From: Rhizobium hidalgonense
GTDB taxonomy: Bacteria > Pseudomonadota > Alphaproteobacteria > Rhizobiales > Rhizobiaceae
Reading direction: 5' to 3'
Length of the DNA stretch: 64,000 nt
NCBI RefSeq assembly: GCF_002914525.1
Contig: NZ_LODW01000046.1
Span: 1-64,000, forward strand
In this document: piece by piece, positions 44,415-54,826 of the stretch
How the letters are laid out: each line of letters opens with the position of its first letter
Numbering within the stretch: position 1 is the first letter of the stretch
Notes under the pieces: model-generated
Database searches by the model: none
Told to the model about the DNA's origin: nothing
Seen by the model: only the letters and a program-made list of their open reading frames with translations
Made by a program: the position numbers and the translations under genes

Positions 44415-44914
44415 ATGACACGGCCGTCATGTCAAGCTCGGCGGCGAATTGGCGAGCAGAGCCCAGTCGTGCGGGCAAACGGAAACGTGGTCGAACTCGC
44501 GCAAATGACGTTTGGGTTTCCGCCGAAATGCCGTGGGGTCCAGTCTTCAACTTCCGCTCGGAGGGGCGAGACTTTTCCGACAGTCAGCGCTGCCTTGTCC
44601 TTGCCAGCGCGTTCTTCGAATTCACCGGCAAAAGGTATCCGAAGGCAAAACATCGCTTCACGTTGACCGATAGTCCGATGATGGCGATTGCAGGTCTTTG
44701 GCGCGACGGGAACGGTAATCAACCACCATCATTCACGATGGTAACGACAAGGCCCGGTCCTGTCGTCGCGCGAATCCACGATCGGCAGGTCGTGGTGCTA
44801 GCTCCGCGTCGACTTGCCGACTGGATCTACCTGTCCGGACCTAAAAGCGACGTCCTCGCCCCACTGCCTGCCAGCAGCCTCCGCGTCGACCAAGTCCGGT
44901 CGGGTAGCGATTGA
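44415..44914 (+). pseudogene. SRAP (HMCES/YedK-type) protein remnant
   Basis: Recognisable blocks are VVRANGNVVELAQMTFGFPP, then after a frameshift near 44540 GPVFNFRSEGRDFSDSQRCL, VLASAFFEFTG (catalytic Glu region), HRFTLTDSPMMAIAGLWRDG, FTMVTTRPG and a normal C-terminus. SRAP proteins form a covalent cross-link to abasic sites through Cys2. The beginning with that Cys is missing, so the protein is inactive. Confidence 0.65.
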
Positions 44915-44918
44915 GCTG

Positions 44919-44995
44919 ATGATCTATTTTACAAGCGACACGCATTTCGGCGATCCACGCGTGCTTCGCATCAACCGACGCCGGTTTTCCAAGGG
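44919..44995 (+). pseudogene. Metallophosphoesterase N-terminal fragment
   Basis: An ATG just after the SRAP stop opens MIYFTSDTHFGDPRVLRINR with the D-x-H metal motif (SDTHFGD) of calcineurin-like phosphoesterases. The homology ends after about 25 residues. Confidence 0.5.
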
Positions 44996-45093
44996 AGCTG
45001 GCAAATGCCGGATGATTCTGTTCCAGCGCCCATTCCAGTCTGTCCGGGCAGTTGTCTGTAGCGTCTATTTCGGGGAGGCGCGAATTCGGATAG

Positions 45094-45978
45094 TCAGTTG
45101 GAGCCGGTAAGTATGCCATCCAGCATCTTGGCGTTCTTGATCGCGTAGGCATTTCGGTCGTTGTTGAAGTAGGCCCATACCCGCTTCGCACCGCTTTGAT
45201 GAATGCGTTCCGCCCAGGCCTGCAGCTCGCGTTGGCTGTAGTCGTGGCGATACCACTGCTCTACTCCGTGAAACCGTATATAAATATCGTCGGCTGTCTT
45301 GACTAGCTGGTCGGGCAGGCGCGGTCCGCTCGTGGAGCAGAAGATTGCCCCGGCGCTTTCGAATGCGGCAAAGACCTCGTCATTCCACCAGCTCTTGTGG
45401 CGGAATTCAACGACGTTGCGATGGCGTGGCTCCAATTGGCCCAGAATGGTGTCGAGCAGCACCGGATCAAACTTGGCGCTCGGGGGAAGCTGAAAGAGCA
45501 GACATCCCATACGCGGGCCCAGGGTGTCGGCGATAAATCCAAAATCCTTGATTAAGTCGGCCGTGCCATCGAACCGCTTGATGTGGGTGATGAGTTCGGA
45601 AACCTTCACCGTATAGACAAAGTCTTCGCGCGCCTGTCGGAGCCAGGTCCTGATCGTAGCCACTGTCGGCCAGTTGTAAAAGGGCGCGTTCAACTCGACG
45701 GTATCAAACCGGTCCTGGTAAATCGAGAACCACTCACTCCGCTCTGCCCCCTCCGGATAGAATTGGCCTTTCCAATGCCAGTAATACCACCCAGAGCAGC
45801 CTATGTTCACCGCCCTTGCCAGTGTCGTAGAGGGCTCTGGTGGCTCGATTGTGGAGTTGATACGCACGTCGTGCATTTTCGCGGCCCTGGCAAGGTTTGT
45901 TTGCCTCTGCGCCTCGCGGCGTTCCGCGCGTCGAAGCCGCCGCTGTTCGATTTCTTCCGGAGATCTCGTCGTCGCCAT
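45094..45978 (-). CDS. DUF72 (TIM-barrel) domain protein
   Basis: The 294-residue protein has a charged N-terminus (EEIEQRRLRRAERREAQ) and a DUF72 domain from about residue 55: VNIGCSGWYYWHWKGQFYPE, LNAPFYNWPTVATIRTWLRQ, VVEFRHKSWW, RFHGVEQWYRHDYSQRELQA and AYFNNDRNAYAIKNA. The family has a TIM-barrel fold and is of unknown activity, possibly linked to radical or nucleic acid chemistry. It is intact within a region of remnants. Confidence 0.85.
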   Translation of the reverse strand: MATTRSPEEIEQRRLRRAERREAQRQTNLARAAKMHDVRINSTIEPPEPSTTLARAVNIGCSGWYYWHWKGQFYPEGAERSEWFSIYQDRFDTVELNAPFYNWPTVATIRTWLRQAREDFVYTVKVSELITHIKRFDGTADLIKDFGFIADTLGPRMGCLLFQLPPSAKFDPVLLDTILGQLEPRHRNVVEFRHKSWWNDEVFAAFESAGAIFCSTSGPRLPDQLVKTADDIYIRFHGVEQWYRHDYSQRELQAWAERIHQSGAKRVWAYFNNDRNAYAIKNAKMLDGILTGSN

Positions 45979-45999
45979 GCATTCGCTCGCGCTGTGATC

Positions 46000-47045
46000 C
46001 TAGCTGCTTAAACCAAACGAGTAATCCTTCATCGTTGAAGGAAGGCGGTCGTTTTCATCGTCGCGCTGATGCCGCCATCCGAGCGCCGTCGCGGCGTCGG
46101 CTTCTCCCGCTTGTCTACGGGCTTTCATGGATGGCGCAGAAAAGTCCAGCATCTTTCCACCGACTTCGCCGTGACCGTTGTTGGCGACATGCAATAAGGA
46201 GGCTCCAACCTGCCATTGCGAGGATCGCCAGCCAAGCATATCAACCGAGCGAGCACTTTGTGCGGAAAGGAGCAAGTCTTGCATCCGATGGATCGCGCTA
46301 TCAACACTTTCAGGATTGCTGCCTCGGGCTGAGTCCAAATCAAAAGCCAGGCATCTAACACGCCGAGTGGGAGGCTCCTGGAATAGGGCAGGACCGGTAG
46401 ATTTGCTGCTAGGCCTTCGTCCACCATGTGGTGGCCATCTATCTCTTCAGGCGGAAATATGACGGGAAATGCGGATGACGCAATCAGGTGGTCGACGGTG
46501 ATTGTCATTTTAGCGGAGTCGTAGACTTGCTCTTGACCGGTGGTCACGTCGACAGCATTTATGATCAGCCGAACCCCTCCGTTGTTCAGATGGTCGAAAT
46601 CCACCAGCCTTCGAAGCTCGTCCCTCAAGCCGGAGCGTCCGAACAGCGAGGGAGACGAGAAACTGAATAGCCGTTGCCACCAAACCGCCGCTGATGGCCG
46701 GAATAGCGGGGGGCGCCCCTGCATCAATGTGCCAAGCGAAGAGGCGATTTTAGAGCCATTCCAATGGGGCGCGACATTTGCAATCGTGAGATCATCAGTC
46801 GCAATCTCCCAGAACTCGTCCAGCCGCGCAACGCGGTTGTCCCAATTGTTTCCGGCAATGATCGCCGCGACAATCGCGCTTACGGATGTCCCAGCGATCC
46901 GCACAGGACGGATACCAGCTCGGTGGAGGACGCTGTAAGCTCCGGCATGGTACGCACCAAGGGCATTCCCTCTCGAAAGACATAACCATATCTCGGCTGG
47001 TTCTTCCATTTGCAATCCTTCGTGACCTGTACCCAGCACGCGCAT
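46000..47045 (-). pseudogene. Patatin-like phospholipase, frameshifted
   Basis: The N-terminal part has the patatin pattern: glycine-rich ALGAYHAGAYSVLHRAGI, a nucleophile-type IAGTSVSAIVAAIIAG (the usual G-x-S-x-G ends in Ser here), and HMVDEGLAANLPVLP with the dyad Asp. A frameshift near 46350 moves the match into another frame (SARGSNPESVDSAIHRMQDL, SMKARRQAGEADAATALGWR), which ends at 46000. The N-terminal catalytic core is nearly complete, so the damage may be recent. Confidence 0.7.
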
Positions 47046-47594
47046 GCTCGCTACTGTGGCACCGCCTTGAACAAGTCGCGCCCGTCATTGTTCCGCGTTG
47101 AGATGCTTTCCTGTTCGCGGAAAGGACCAGCCCGCGTGATTTCGAAGATGCCGAGACAGTCACGATTATCAGCTCAATACCGCGGGGCTAGCGACCCCGG
47201 GGATGCTTGAGCGCTAGTCGGTTCACAGAGCTTCAGAAGCCTCACAGGCGATGAGGTTATGCGATCATGGCGGGGCTCGCTCCGCTCCGGTGCCCATCTG
47301 CGCTATCATGATGGGCGGCGCTCTTGCCTCGCCGCTATGACAGCTTCGCACCTTCATTTCAGCCATTCGATCAACTCGGTCAGACGCCTTGAAGCAGCCC
47401 GTCCGCTTCTTGTGCTTGGACTTTTATCGCACGGCAAAAGTCAGGTGACGGCGTCTCAATGAATCCCTTCCGTAGGCCAGATCTGGTGGCTTATCAAAAA
47501 GGAGGCGCGTGTCGGCAGTTCGTATCCTTTCAAGACAACGGTTTGTTGTTGCTCACGGCTTCGCCAATCGACGCTTTTCTCAAGGCTAAGGATT
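47046..47594. other. Unassigned intergenic region
   Basis: No gene with supporting features. The right end leads into the AbiEi operator repeat. Confidence 0.3.
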
Positions 47595-47595
47595 G

Positions 47596-47644
47596 TGATA
47601 CAAATCCTCGGATAATAGATTTTATCCTCCGAGTGTTTGTATCA
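47596..47644. promoter_or_regulatory. Long inverted repeat upstream of the second AbiEi gene
   Basis: The left arm TGATACAAATCCTCGGATAA and the complement of the right arm, TGATACAAACACTCGGAGGATAA, match except for small gaps. The repeat abuts the ATG at 47645. Size and position fit an AbiEi autorepression operator. Confidence 0.6.
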
Positions 47645-48259
47645 ATGCCGGCTTCCGTCACCCAACGCGAAATCGCCCGAACTGTGCTCGCTTCATGCGG
47701 GATAGCAAGTCTGGCGGACTGCGGAATGCAGGCGTAACGGCGGCCACCATGAGCCGGATGGAACGAGATGGCGAGGTCGTGCGGCTTGCCCGCGGTCTTT
47801 ATCAACTCTCCGATGCGGAACTCGATGCCAACCACAGTCTGGCAGAGATTGCCAACGCGTCCCGAAGGCCGTTGTCTGCCTTGTTTCGGCCCTCGCTTTC
47901 CACGGCTTGACGGATCAACTTCCGAGGCAAACCTGGCTTGCCATAGGCCGCAACGACTAGGCCCCACAACTGAACGGCCCTGCTACGCGCATCGTCCGTT
48001 TCACAGACAACCTTCTCAACGACAGCGTCGAGACCCATATCGTTGAAGGCGTTCCGGTGAAGATTTTTGGAATTTCCAAGACGATTGCCGATTGCTTTGC
48101 TATCGCAACAAGATTGGCCTATCCGTGGCGATTGAGGGGCTGCAGGAGACGCTGCGGCGCCGAAGGGGTACTCCTGGCGAAATTGCTGATCAGGCCGAGC
48201 GCGGTGGTGTTGGCACGGTGATCCGGCCGTATCTCGAGGCACTAAACGCCAATGGCTAA
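47645..48259 (+). pseudogene. AbiEi-type antitoxin, frameshifted
   Basis: The gene starts MPASVTQREIARTVLASCGI and continues in a second frame from about 47720 (GVTAATMSRMERDGEVVRLA, RGLYQLSDAELDANHSLAEI), then in further frames through VRFTDNLLNDSVETHIVEGV and LRRRKGTPGEIADQAERGGV to TAA at 48257. This is the winged-helix antitoxin with AbiEi C-terminal domain. At least two frameshifts make it inactive. Its end overlaps the toxin start by 8 bases, as in the first AbiE locus. Confidence 0.7.
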
Positions 48260-49122
48260 AGAAATCAGAAATCCTGGCGCCTCGGTGCGCGCCCGCCTGT
48301 TGCAACTCGCCAAGGCAAGCGGACAAAGCTTCGATTTGGTTCTGACGCGTTTTGCGCTTGAGCGGTTATTATTCCGGCTCAACCGGTCACCCCATGCGGG
48401 CCGTTTTGTGCTGAAGGGTGCGATGCTGATGATGAGTTGGTTTGACGATCCGCACCGCGGCACGCGTGATCTCGACCTTTTGGGCTTTGGCAGTCCCGAG
48501 CCGGAGCCGATGCTGAAGACCTTTCGGGAGATTCTGGCGCAACAGGCCGATGATGGCGTCACGTTCGACGCAGAAAACTTTACGCGTAGATCGCATTCGC
48601 TAGGGACTGGAATATGGTGGGCTCAGGCCTGCGGGTGGTCGCCTCGATCAGCGGCACCCGGATCACCCTGACGATCGACATCGGGTTTGGCGATGCGCTC
48701 GAGCTTGGGGCGGAGGTGCTAGTTATCCCTCTGTGCTGGGTTTTCCGATGCCCCGGCTCCGAGCGTATGCGCGCGAGACGGTCCTTGCCGAGAAGTTCCA
48801 GGCGATGGTCATGCTGGGGCGTGCAAACAGCGGGATGAAGGACTTCTTCGATATCTGGATTCTCAGAAGGTCATTCGATTTCAATGATGACAGGTTGGCG
48901 CGTGCAATCACGGCGACTTTCGAGCGGCGCGACACTCCGATCCCCGCTGAGGTACCAGACGCCCTAACCGACCCCTTTGCAAAGGACGAGGAAAAGCAAC
49001 GGCAATGGCACGCATTCATTGAAAGCGTTGCACACGAACCCGGCAATCTGACGGACGTCATCGCGGAGATTGCCACGTTCCTGGTGCTACACGCTGTTGC
49101 GGCTGCGAGGCTGGGTAAATGA
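48252..49122 (+). pseudogene. AbiEii-type nucleotidyltransferase toxin, frameshifted
   Basis: The frame opens MAKEIRNPGASVRARLLQLA and carries the nucleotidyltransferase motif FVLKGAMLMMSWF, RGTRDLDLLG with the D-x-D pair. Frame changes near 48600 and 48715 lead to ISGTRITLTIDIGFGDALEL and then PRLRAYARETVLAEKFQAMV, NSGMKDFFDIWIL to the normal C-terminus. About 290 residues would be expected. The catalytic segment is intact but the gene is broken, matching its broken antitoxin. Confidence 0.75.
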
Positions 49123-49344
49123 GCGGGTCTAGTCACCACCGTCGGGCTATGGAGCGATTGCAAATCGATTGCGCTGATGAAGTAATAACGGGGTCGGCGG
49201 TTCGGTCTTCAACTGCAGAGAGTACTAATCTTTTGAGGCCGTCATTGCTGATATTTTGTGGGGTCGGATCAGCGGAAGTCCCTCAGGCCTCTTGTCCAGA
49301 ATAACGAAAACCGGGCGCTTGCCTCGTTGCGCATAGCCTGACGC

Positions 49345-50253
49345 CTACTTGAGGAACGTCGCCTGAAGGTGGTCGATGAACGCGCGCACCGCCGGATTGG
49401 TGCGCCGACTTTCCGGCCACAGGGCGGTGATGTTGTGTCGATCAACAGCGTAGTCTGCAAGCACGGGAACGAGTTCGCCTCTTGCAACATAGGGCGCTGT
49501 CATGAATGTCGCGGCCATTCCAATTCCTCCCCCCGCTGCCACTGTGGCCATAACAGCATCGCTTGCATCAACGACGATCTGAGCCGACGGCAGGATCTCG
49601 ATCGTCTTCCCACCGATCTGGAAAGGCCATCGAAACAGCTGGCCGCTGTTCTGGTACCGCATGTTGACCGTGTCGTGGCTGTGTAATTCGTGGGGATGGG
49701 CAGGCGTGCCACGTGCTTCGATATAGGCCGGCGATGCGTAGGCACAAAGACGAAGCGCGGACATCCGCTTTGACAAAAGGCTTGAATCCGGAAGCTCCCC
49801 TATTCGGATTGCGATATCGATCCCTTCTTCAACGAGATCCACGACCTGGTCGCTCAGTCGCAGATCGATCGACACGTTGGGATGTCGCCGCCGGAAGTCC
49901 GGTAGCGCAGCGGAAATGACGTGGATCCCGACGGGGAGGGAGGCTGCCACTCGCAAGGTCCCCGCGGGTTCGGATCGTGCGGCTATGGCGGTCTGTTCAA
50001 TCGCTTCGGCATCCTGGAGCAGTTTGAGCGCACGTTCGTGTAACTCCCTACCCTCGGTGGTCAGCACCAAAGAGCGCGTTGTGCGCGTGAAAAGTGGAAT
50101 CCCAAGTCGTTGCTCAAGGCGTTGGATGCTTTTGCTGACGGCGGAAGGGGAGATGGCCAGCGCGCGGGCAGCCGCTGTGAAGCTGCCAAGAGAGCCTGCC
50201 CGCGCAAAAGCGATGAGACCGGTGAGACGTTCCAGTGCGATTTGTTCCTTCAT
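49345..50253 (-). CDS. LysR-family transcriptional regulator
   Basis: The 302-residue protein has the winged helix at residues 5-65 ([40 protein letters not shown]) and an effector domain with [20 protein letters not shown]. It is divergent from the quinone-oxidoreductase-like gene at 50341 (87-base gap), which it likely controls. Intact. Confidence 0.9.
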   Translation of the reverse strand: MKEQIALERLTGLIAFARAGSLGSFTAAARALAISPSAVSKSIQRLEQRLGIPLFTRTTRSLVLTTEGRELHERALKLLQDAEAIEQTAIAARSEPAGTLRVAASLPVGIHVISAALPDFRRRHPNVSIDLRLSDQVVDLVEEGIDIAIRIGELPDSSLLSKRMSALRLCAYASPAYIEARGTPAHPHELHSHDTVNMRYQNSGQLFRWPFQIGGKTIEILPSAQIVVDASDAVMATVAAGGGIGMAATFMTAPYVARGELVPVLADYAVDRHNITALWPESRRTNPAVRAFIDHLQATFLK

Positions 50254-50340
50254 GGAATGATAGAAGCGATTTACGGGCGGATTATCAATAGAGCGCGAGA
50301 CGATTATCTTGTGGCACTACGAAACGCCATGGAGGCTTGA

Positions 50341-51349
50341 GTGACAAACTTGATGAAGGCAGTGCAATTTCATCGCTTCGGCGGACCGGATGTTCTCCAG
50401 TACGAGGATGCGCCGAAGCCGCAGATCACGGAAAAGGACGTCCTGGTTCGTGTGCATGCTGTTGGGCTCAACCCGCCGGACTGGTATCTGCGCGAGGGCT
50501 TCAAGGCACTTACGCCGGAATGGCGTCCGAAGGTCGATTTCCCTGCCATAGCCGGCACCGATATATCGGGTGTTGTCGAAGCTGTCGGCGATGACGTATC
50601 CGGTTTTTCTGTCGGCGACGAAGTCTATTCGATGGTTCGCTTCCCGAGTGGGCTTGCCGGAGGAAGCCGGGGATATGCGGAATATGTGGCCGTCTCGCCC
50701 TCCGAGCTTGCCCACAAACCGAAAGGCATCGACCACGTTCGGGCGGCCGCCGCTCCGATGTCTCTGCTGACGGCCTGGCAGTTCCTGATCGATGTCGGAC
50801 ATGACGAATCGAACCCGCTTCAGCCTCACAGGCACAAACCGGTTCCGCTGGAAGGGAAAACGGTGCTGGGCGGCCGGCGGCGTCGGTCACTTCGCATTAC
50901 AACTTGCGAAGTGGAGGGGGGCCCATGTCATCGCCGTTGCATCGGGAAAAAACGAAGCCCTGCTGCGTGATCTCGGCGCTGATAAGTTCATCGACTACAC
51001 CAGGCAGGCGCCGGAGGATGTCGTCCGCGAGGTCGATCTCGTTGTCGACGGCGTGGGCGGTCCGAAATCTGGGCGCTTCCTGCGCACCCTGAAGCGGGGC
51101 GGAACACTGTTTCCGATTTTCTCTCTCGGTTTCGAAGGTGCAGACGAGGCGAGGGAACGGGGCGTCACCGTATCAACCACGCAAGTCAGATCCAGCGGTA
51201 CGCAGCTGGAGGAAATCGCCCCGCTGCTGAGCGACGGCACGATCAAGGTCGTCATCGATGGCACCTATCTGCTGGAGCAGGCATCCGATGCTCACGCCCG
51301 CGCTGAGCAGGGTCACATCCAGGGCAAAATTGTCCTGACCGTTCGATAA
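50341..51349 (+). pseudogene. Zinc-type NADP-dependent quinone oxidoreductase, frameshifted
   Basis: The N-terminal half reads MKAVQFHRFGGPDVLQYEDA, LVRVHAVGLNPPDWYLREGF and AGTDISGVVEAVGDDVSGFS, typical of the MDR/zeta-crystallin family. The Rossmann half appears in another frame (GGVGHFALQLAKWRGAHVIA, VDLVVDGVGG, SDGTIKVVIDGTYLLEQASD) because a few bases are lost at the NGAAGGVG loop near 50870. Both domains are otherwise complete, so this is a recent mutation or sequence error. GGAGG precedes the GTG at 50341; ATG at 50353 is an alternative. Confidence 0.8.
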
Positions 51350-51405
51350 ATGAGGCGGCCACTGACTGCATTGTGGTCAGTGCCATCCCTTAACGAGAAG
51401 GCTTG

Positions 51406-51828
51406 ATGAACATGGACCGCAGACTGACGCAAGGAACCGGTGAATGGTTTGCCATGGTCGGATCAATGATGTGTGATGCGGCGAGGGGCTTCGGCCTGTC
51501 GCCGGATCTGACCGTGTCTTTTGTCGAGCGCTATACGGACGGCGTCGTCCTTGCAGATGGGTCCATTCAAGGAATTCGTTTTGATATCACCAACGGCATC
51601 CCCACGTTCCGATATGGCGTCGGCCGCGGCGAGGGTGGGGATATTACGATCGAGATTACGTCTTCCGTCGCACGGAAACTCAATCTCGTGAAAACCACGG
51701 ATCCTGAATACAAGGCCGCGGTAAAATCAGCCTTGCAATCGGGTGGTATGAAGGTCCAAGGCGATCCGGCGCTCTTGGGGAACTGGTTTAGCCAAATCCA
51801 CGATCCTATTGTCGAGCTGACCATCTGA
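51406..51828 (+). CDS. Conserved-looking protein of unknown function (140 aa)
   Basis: The product starts MNMDRRLTQGTGEWFAMVGS and ends GNWFSQIHDPIVELTI. It shows alternating strand and helix with an SCP2-like tail (A-LQSGGMKVQGDPALLGNW). No signal peptide or membrane segment is visible. It follows the broken oxidoreductase by 56 bases in the same direction. SCP2-like sterol-carrier similarity is weak and I would not rely on it. Confidence 0.65.
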   Translation: MNMDRRLTQGTGEWFAMVGSMMCDAARGFGLSPDLTVSFVERYTDGVVLADGSIQGIRFDITNGIPTFRYGVGRGEGGDITIEITSSVARKLNLVKTTDPEYKAAVKSALQSGGMKVQGDPALLGNWFSQIHDPIVELTI

Positions 51829-51931
51829 TGTGACCGCAATGTCGGACCCGACGATATTCCGTTTCTTTCGGATAACGGCATGGCGATTGACGCCGATGGT
51901 CCCACACCAGCAGCAATCACACTCACCCGAT

Positions 51932-52183
51932 TTAGACACGCGTCAACGAGCCTTCCGCAAGTACCGTTGCCAGCCCGGAAGGATTTTCCAGGCTCATCGA
52001 GTGACCGGCATCCGGGACCACATAGACCGATATCCCATACGCGGGCAGAACGTCTTGGTCGGGATCGGGAAGGCTGTGTTGCCCAAAGATAGTACGATTT
52101 TTGTGCCGGATGATGCAGGAAGCGAGAGCGCCAACCCGGACTGCTGCCTTCGACGAGAGATTTGGCTCCGCTATAGACCGCAC
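51932..52183 (-). pseudogene. Alpha/beta hydrolase C-terminal fragment
   Basis: The minus-strand frame contains YGISVYVVPDAGHSMSLENP, the catalytic-His region of alpha/beta hydrolases, and ends normally at 51932. The N-terminal two-thirds are missing. Confidence 0.5.
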
Positions 52184-52219
52184 TTGCGGACGCCGCCCGC
52201 ATGGTGGCCGCCCAGCCTA

Positions 52220-52333
52220 TATCGCCCGCCGCCTCTGTTGGGTGACGATGTGGCGGCCGGTCGGACGGGTTGCGCCGAGGATGAGGATCTTCGGTGCAGC
52301 GGTGTTTTGCGTTTCAGGGGCGAGGGAATTCAT
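52220..52333 (-). pseudogene. NAD(P)-binding (NmrA-like) protein N-terminal fragment
   Basis: From ATG 52333 (AAAGGA upstream) the frame reads MNSLAPETQNTAAPKILILG and ATRPTGRHIVTQ, an atypical Rossmann start with the GATGPTG motif altered to GATRPTG. A stop follows after 38 codons, and the next DNA belongs to other fragments. Confidence 0.5.
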
Positions 52334-52401
52334 GATCTCAATCCTTTAAAAGACGGGCGCCTCCGCGAAGGCTGACCCGTTTTTGGTTTCGATTGCAGTT
52401 A

Positions 52402-52875
52402 TCAGAGCCGGTTATCGGCGAGCAGTTCACGTGTCCGCTTCAGCGTCGAAAGCAAAGCTGCCTTGTAGCCTTTGTCGCTGTCGAACTGCGCTTGCTCGGC
52501 CTGCTCTTCGGGTCCGTTCGGCTGTTTGCCTCGAAGGCCAAGGTAGCAGCAGAAGCGAAGTTGAAGTGCGCCGGCTCCATCCTCGAACACTTCGTTGACG
52601 ATGGCGCCTTCGCGAGGGCCGGTTGCCTGAAAGAACGTCACCTTACTCTGAGGCTCCAGAGTGATGATCTCCCTGATGGCAGAGCCGGCGATCGTGGCTT
52701 CGCGGACGAAATGGGTCGTGCTTTCCTCTAAGACATCGCAGCGGGTGCAGAGGCCCGGCGGCAGAAACAGGCGCGCATCGCGTGCCTTCAATTCCAGGCC
52801 CTTCCAGACCTGTTCCCTCGTGAGTTTGATTTCGCCTTCGGGATTTACGGCAACGGTCGCGGTCGAATAGATCAT
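52402..52875 (-). CDS. DUF1857 / AtaL-like (SRPBCC-fold) protein
   Basis: The 157-residue protein reads TVAVNPEGEIKLTREQVWKG, LFLPPGLCTRCDVLEEST, REIITLEPQSKVTFFQATGP and EDGAGALQLRFCCYLGL. This order fits the DUF1857 family of START-like fold proteins, related to the AtaL polyketide cyclase. It would bind a hydrophobic ligand. It follows the NmrA-like gene on the same strand by 38 bases, so the two may be co-expressed. Confidence 0.8.
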   Translation of the reverse strand: MIYSTATVAVNPEGEIKLTREQVWKGLELKARDARLFLPPGLCTRCDVLEESTTHFVREATIAGSAIREIITLEPQSKVTFFQATGPREGAIVNEVFEDGAGALQLRFCCYLGLRGKQPNGPEEQAEQAQFDSDKGYKAALLSTLKRTRELLADNRL

Positions 52876-52913
52876 GACGATAGTCCTTGTTTTGAGATGT
52901 GGGGCAGCCTGCT

Positions 52914-53783
52914 TCAGGCGGAGGCCGCAGCTTCCGAAGCGAAGGCGCGATAGGAGCGAAGCGGGCGGCCAAGCAACGTCGTCAGGCGCTCGACATCGCC
53001 GCCTTCCGGCAGCATGCCATCGGTCAGGAACCGTTCGCCCATCATGCGCATGTCGTAGGCCATCCAGGCGGGCATGAACTGCTTGAGGTTCTGCTCAAAG
53101 GCAGCTGTATCGCCACCACCATAGTTGATTGGGCGTCCGAGGACGTCCGACCAGATGGCCGCGATATCCGTTCCGGCCAGTGTTTCGGGACCGACCAGAT
53201 TGATGCGAGTGAGTGGAAGCGGCTGTGCAGCCTGCTCACGACGCATCAGTTCCAGGGCCGCGATCTCCGCGATATCACGCACATCAATCATTGCGAGGCC
53301 CCTGTCACCGACCGGCATCGGATAAACGCCATGGCCGGCGACGACATCCTTTATCGTCAGATCATTCTGGATGAAGTAGGCGGGGCGCAGGATTGTGGCG
53401 GCCATGCCCATCTGCTCGATCATCCGCTCCACGGCGAACTTGCCGGCGAAATGCGGTACGTTCACGTAGACGTCGGCGTGGATCACCGACAGGTAGACAA
53501 TCCGGTCGATGCCAGCCGACCGTGCCACATTGAGTGCGATCAGAGCCTGGGTGAATTCGTCCGGTACGACGGCGTTCAGCAGGAAGAGCGTGGAGATGCC
53601 ATCAAAGGCAGCGCGCATGGAGTCGATGTCGAGAAAGTCGCCCTTCGCAACTGCAACGCCTGCCGGAAAGTTTGCTTGGGAGGGGTCGCGAACGAGGGCA
53701 CGTACATCTGCGCCGCGGTTGACGAGGTGCTGGATGACTTGCGAGCCAATATTGCCTGTGGCGCCGGTAATGAGAATGGTCAT
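52914..53783 (-). CDS. NmrA-like NAD(P)-binding oxidoreductase
   Basis: The start at 53783 (MTILITGATGNIGSQVIQHL) opens on the Rossmann motif; the frame continues upstream without homology. Further blocks are VRALVRDPSQANFPAGVAVA, YFIQNDLTIKDVV and MIDVRDIAEIAALELM. It belongs to the atypical SDR family of quinone-reductase or NADPH-sensor type. It faces a LysR regulator at 53888 (104-base gap). Confidence 0.88.
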   Translation of the reverse strand: MTILITGATGNIGSQVIQHLVNRGADVRALVRDPSQANFPAGVAVAKGDFLDIDSMRAAFDGISTLFLLNAVVPDEFTQALIALNVARSAGIDRIVYLSVIHADVYVNVPHFAGKFAVERMIEQMGMAATILRPAYFIQNDLTIKDVVAGHGVYPMPVGDRGLAMIDVRDIAEIAALELMRREQAAQPLPLTRINLVGPETLAGTDIAAIWSDVLGRPINYGGGDTAAFEQNLKQFMPAWMAYDMRMMGERFLTDGMLPEGGDVERLTTLLGRPLRSYRAFASEAAASA

Positions 53784-53887
53784 GGGAGTATCTCCGGGTT
53801 TGTTTGCTTGACACCACGAATATGGATGGTTCACTGACGACCCGATAGACGCATAATATAGACGCGCCGTCTCGGTGGTGGAACACT

Positions 53888-54778
53888 ATGGACCTGCTTG
53901 CTCTTGCCGATTTCAACCTTGTTGCGCGACATGGCGGCTTTGGCAAAGCGGCCCGCGCCACCGGACGGCCGAAAGCAACACTGTCGCGGCGCGTCACGGA
54001 ATTGGAGGCGGCGCTCCAGCTTCGGCTCTTCGAACGCGGCGCTCGCAACCTCAAGCTCACGGAAGAAGGGCGTGCGCTCTACGAGCGAACAGCCGTCTTG
54101 CTGATCGAACTGGACGAGACTGCGGCAGCGATCGCATCCGGTGCCGAAAAGCCACGCGGCCGATTGCGGATCAGCGCGCCACTCCTGCTGTCGCAGACAG
54201 CCATGGGCAAGATCGCGGCAGGTTTTGCGCTAAAATACCCGGATGTCAGACTTGAAATCACGACGGAAGATCGAGCCGTCGATATGATCGAGGAGGGGTA
54301 TGACCTTGTGATCCGCGTCAACCCGGCTCCGGACGAAAGCCTCGTCGGCCGGGCCTTCCTGCATGACCGTCTGGTTGTCGTGGCACGTCCCGATCTCGCG
54401 CGCCCCACTGGCGGTCAGTCAGTTGCGGGCATCGTCCGGGGAGGGGCAGGCTCTGAGATCTGGAATGTCATGACCACCGAGGGGCCCATTAAGATTAGGA
54501 TCGATCCGGTCCTCGTCCTGTCGTCCCTCATCATGGTTCGGGACGCGGTGAGGGCAGGCGTCGGGGCCGCACGCCTGCCGATCTCGCTGGTGAGCCAGGA
54601 TCTCGCTGATGGGACATTGCAGCGCTGGGGCGACATCGAGGGTTCCGAGATCGCGCTGTGGGCGCTTTATCCGTCGCGGCGCCTTTTGAGCGCGCGGGTT
54701 TCTGCCTTCCTCCATTTCCTGAGTGAGGCTTTTCCCAAGGGTACGCCTGAGGAACTTGCTGCGTATATCGGCAGCTGA
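53888..54778 (+). CDS. LysR-family transcriptional regulator
   Basis: The 296-residue protein begins MDLLALADFNLVARHGGFGK and has the LysR winged helix (PKATLSRRVTELEAALQLRL) and effector domain (VDMIEEGYDLVIRVNP, GVGAARLPISLVSQDLADG). It is divergent from the NmrA-like/DUF1857 pair and probably regulates it. Intact. Confidence 0.9.
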   Translation: MDLLALADFNLVARHGGFGKAARATGRPKATLSRRVTELEAALQLRLFERGARNLKLTEEGRALYERTAVLLIELDETAAAIASGAEKPRGRLRISAPLLLSQTAMGKIAAGFALKYPDVRLEITTEDRAVDMIEEGYDLVIRVNPAPDESLVGRAFLHDRLVVVARPDLARPTGGQSVAGIVRGGAGSEIWNVMTTEGPIKIRIDPVLVLSSLIMVRDAVRAGVGAARLPISLVSQDLADGTLQRWGDIEGSEIALWALYPSRRLLSARVSAFLHFLSEAFPKGTPEELAAYIGS

Positions 54779-54826
54779 GCCGCCTAAGCTTCAAGATCCA
54801 TACTCGAGACGTTCAACCGTGTTCCC

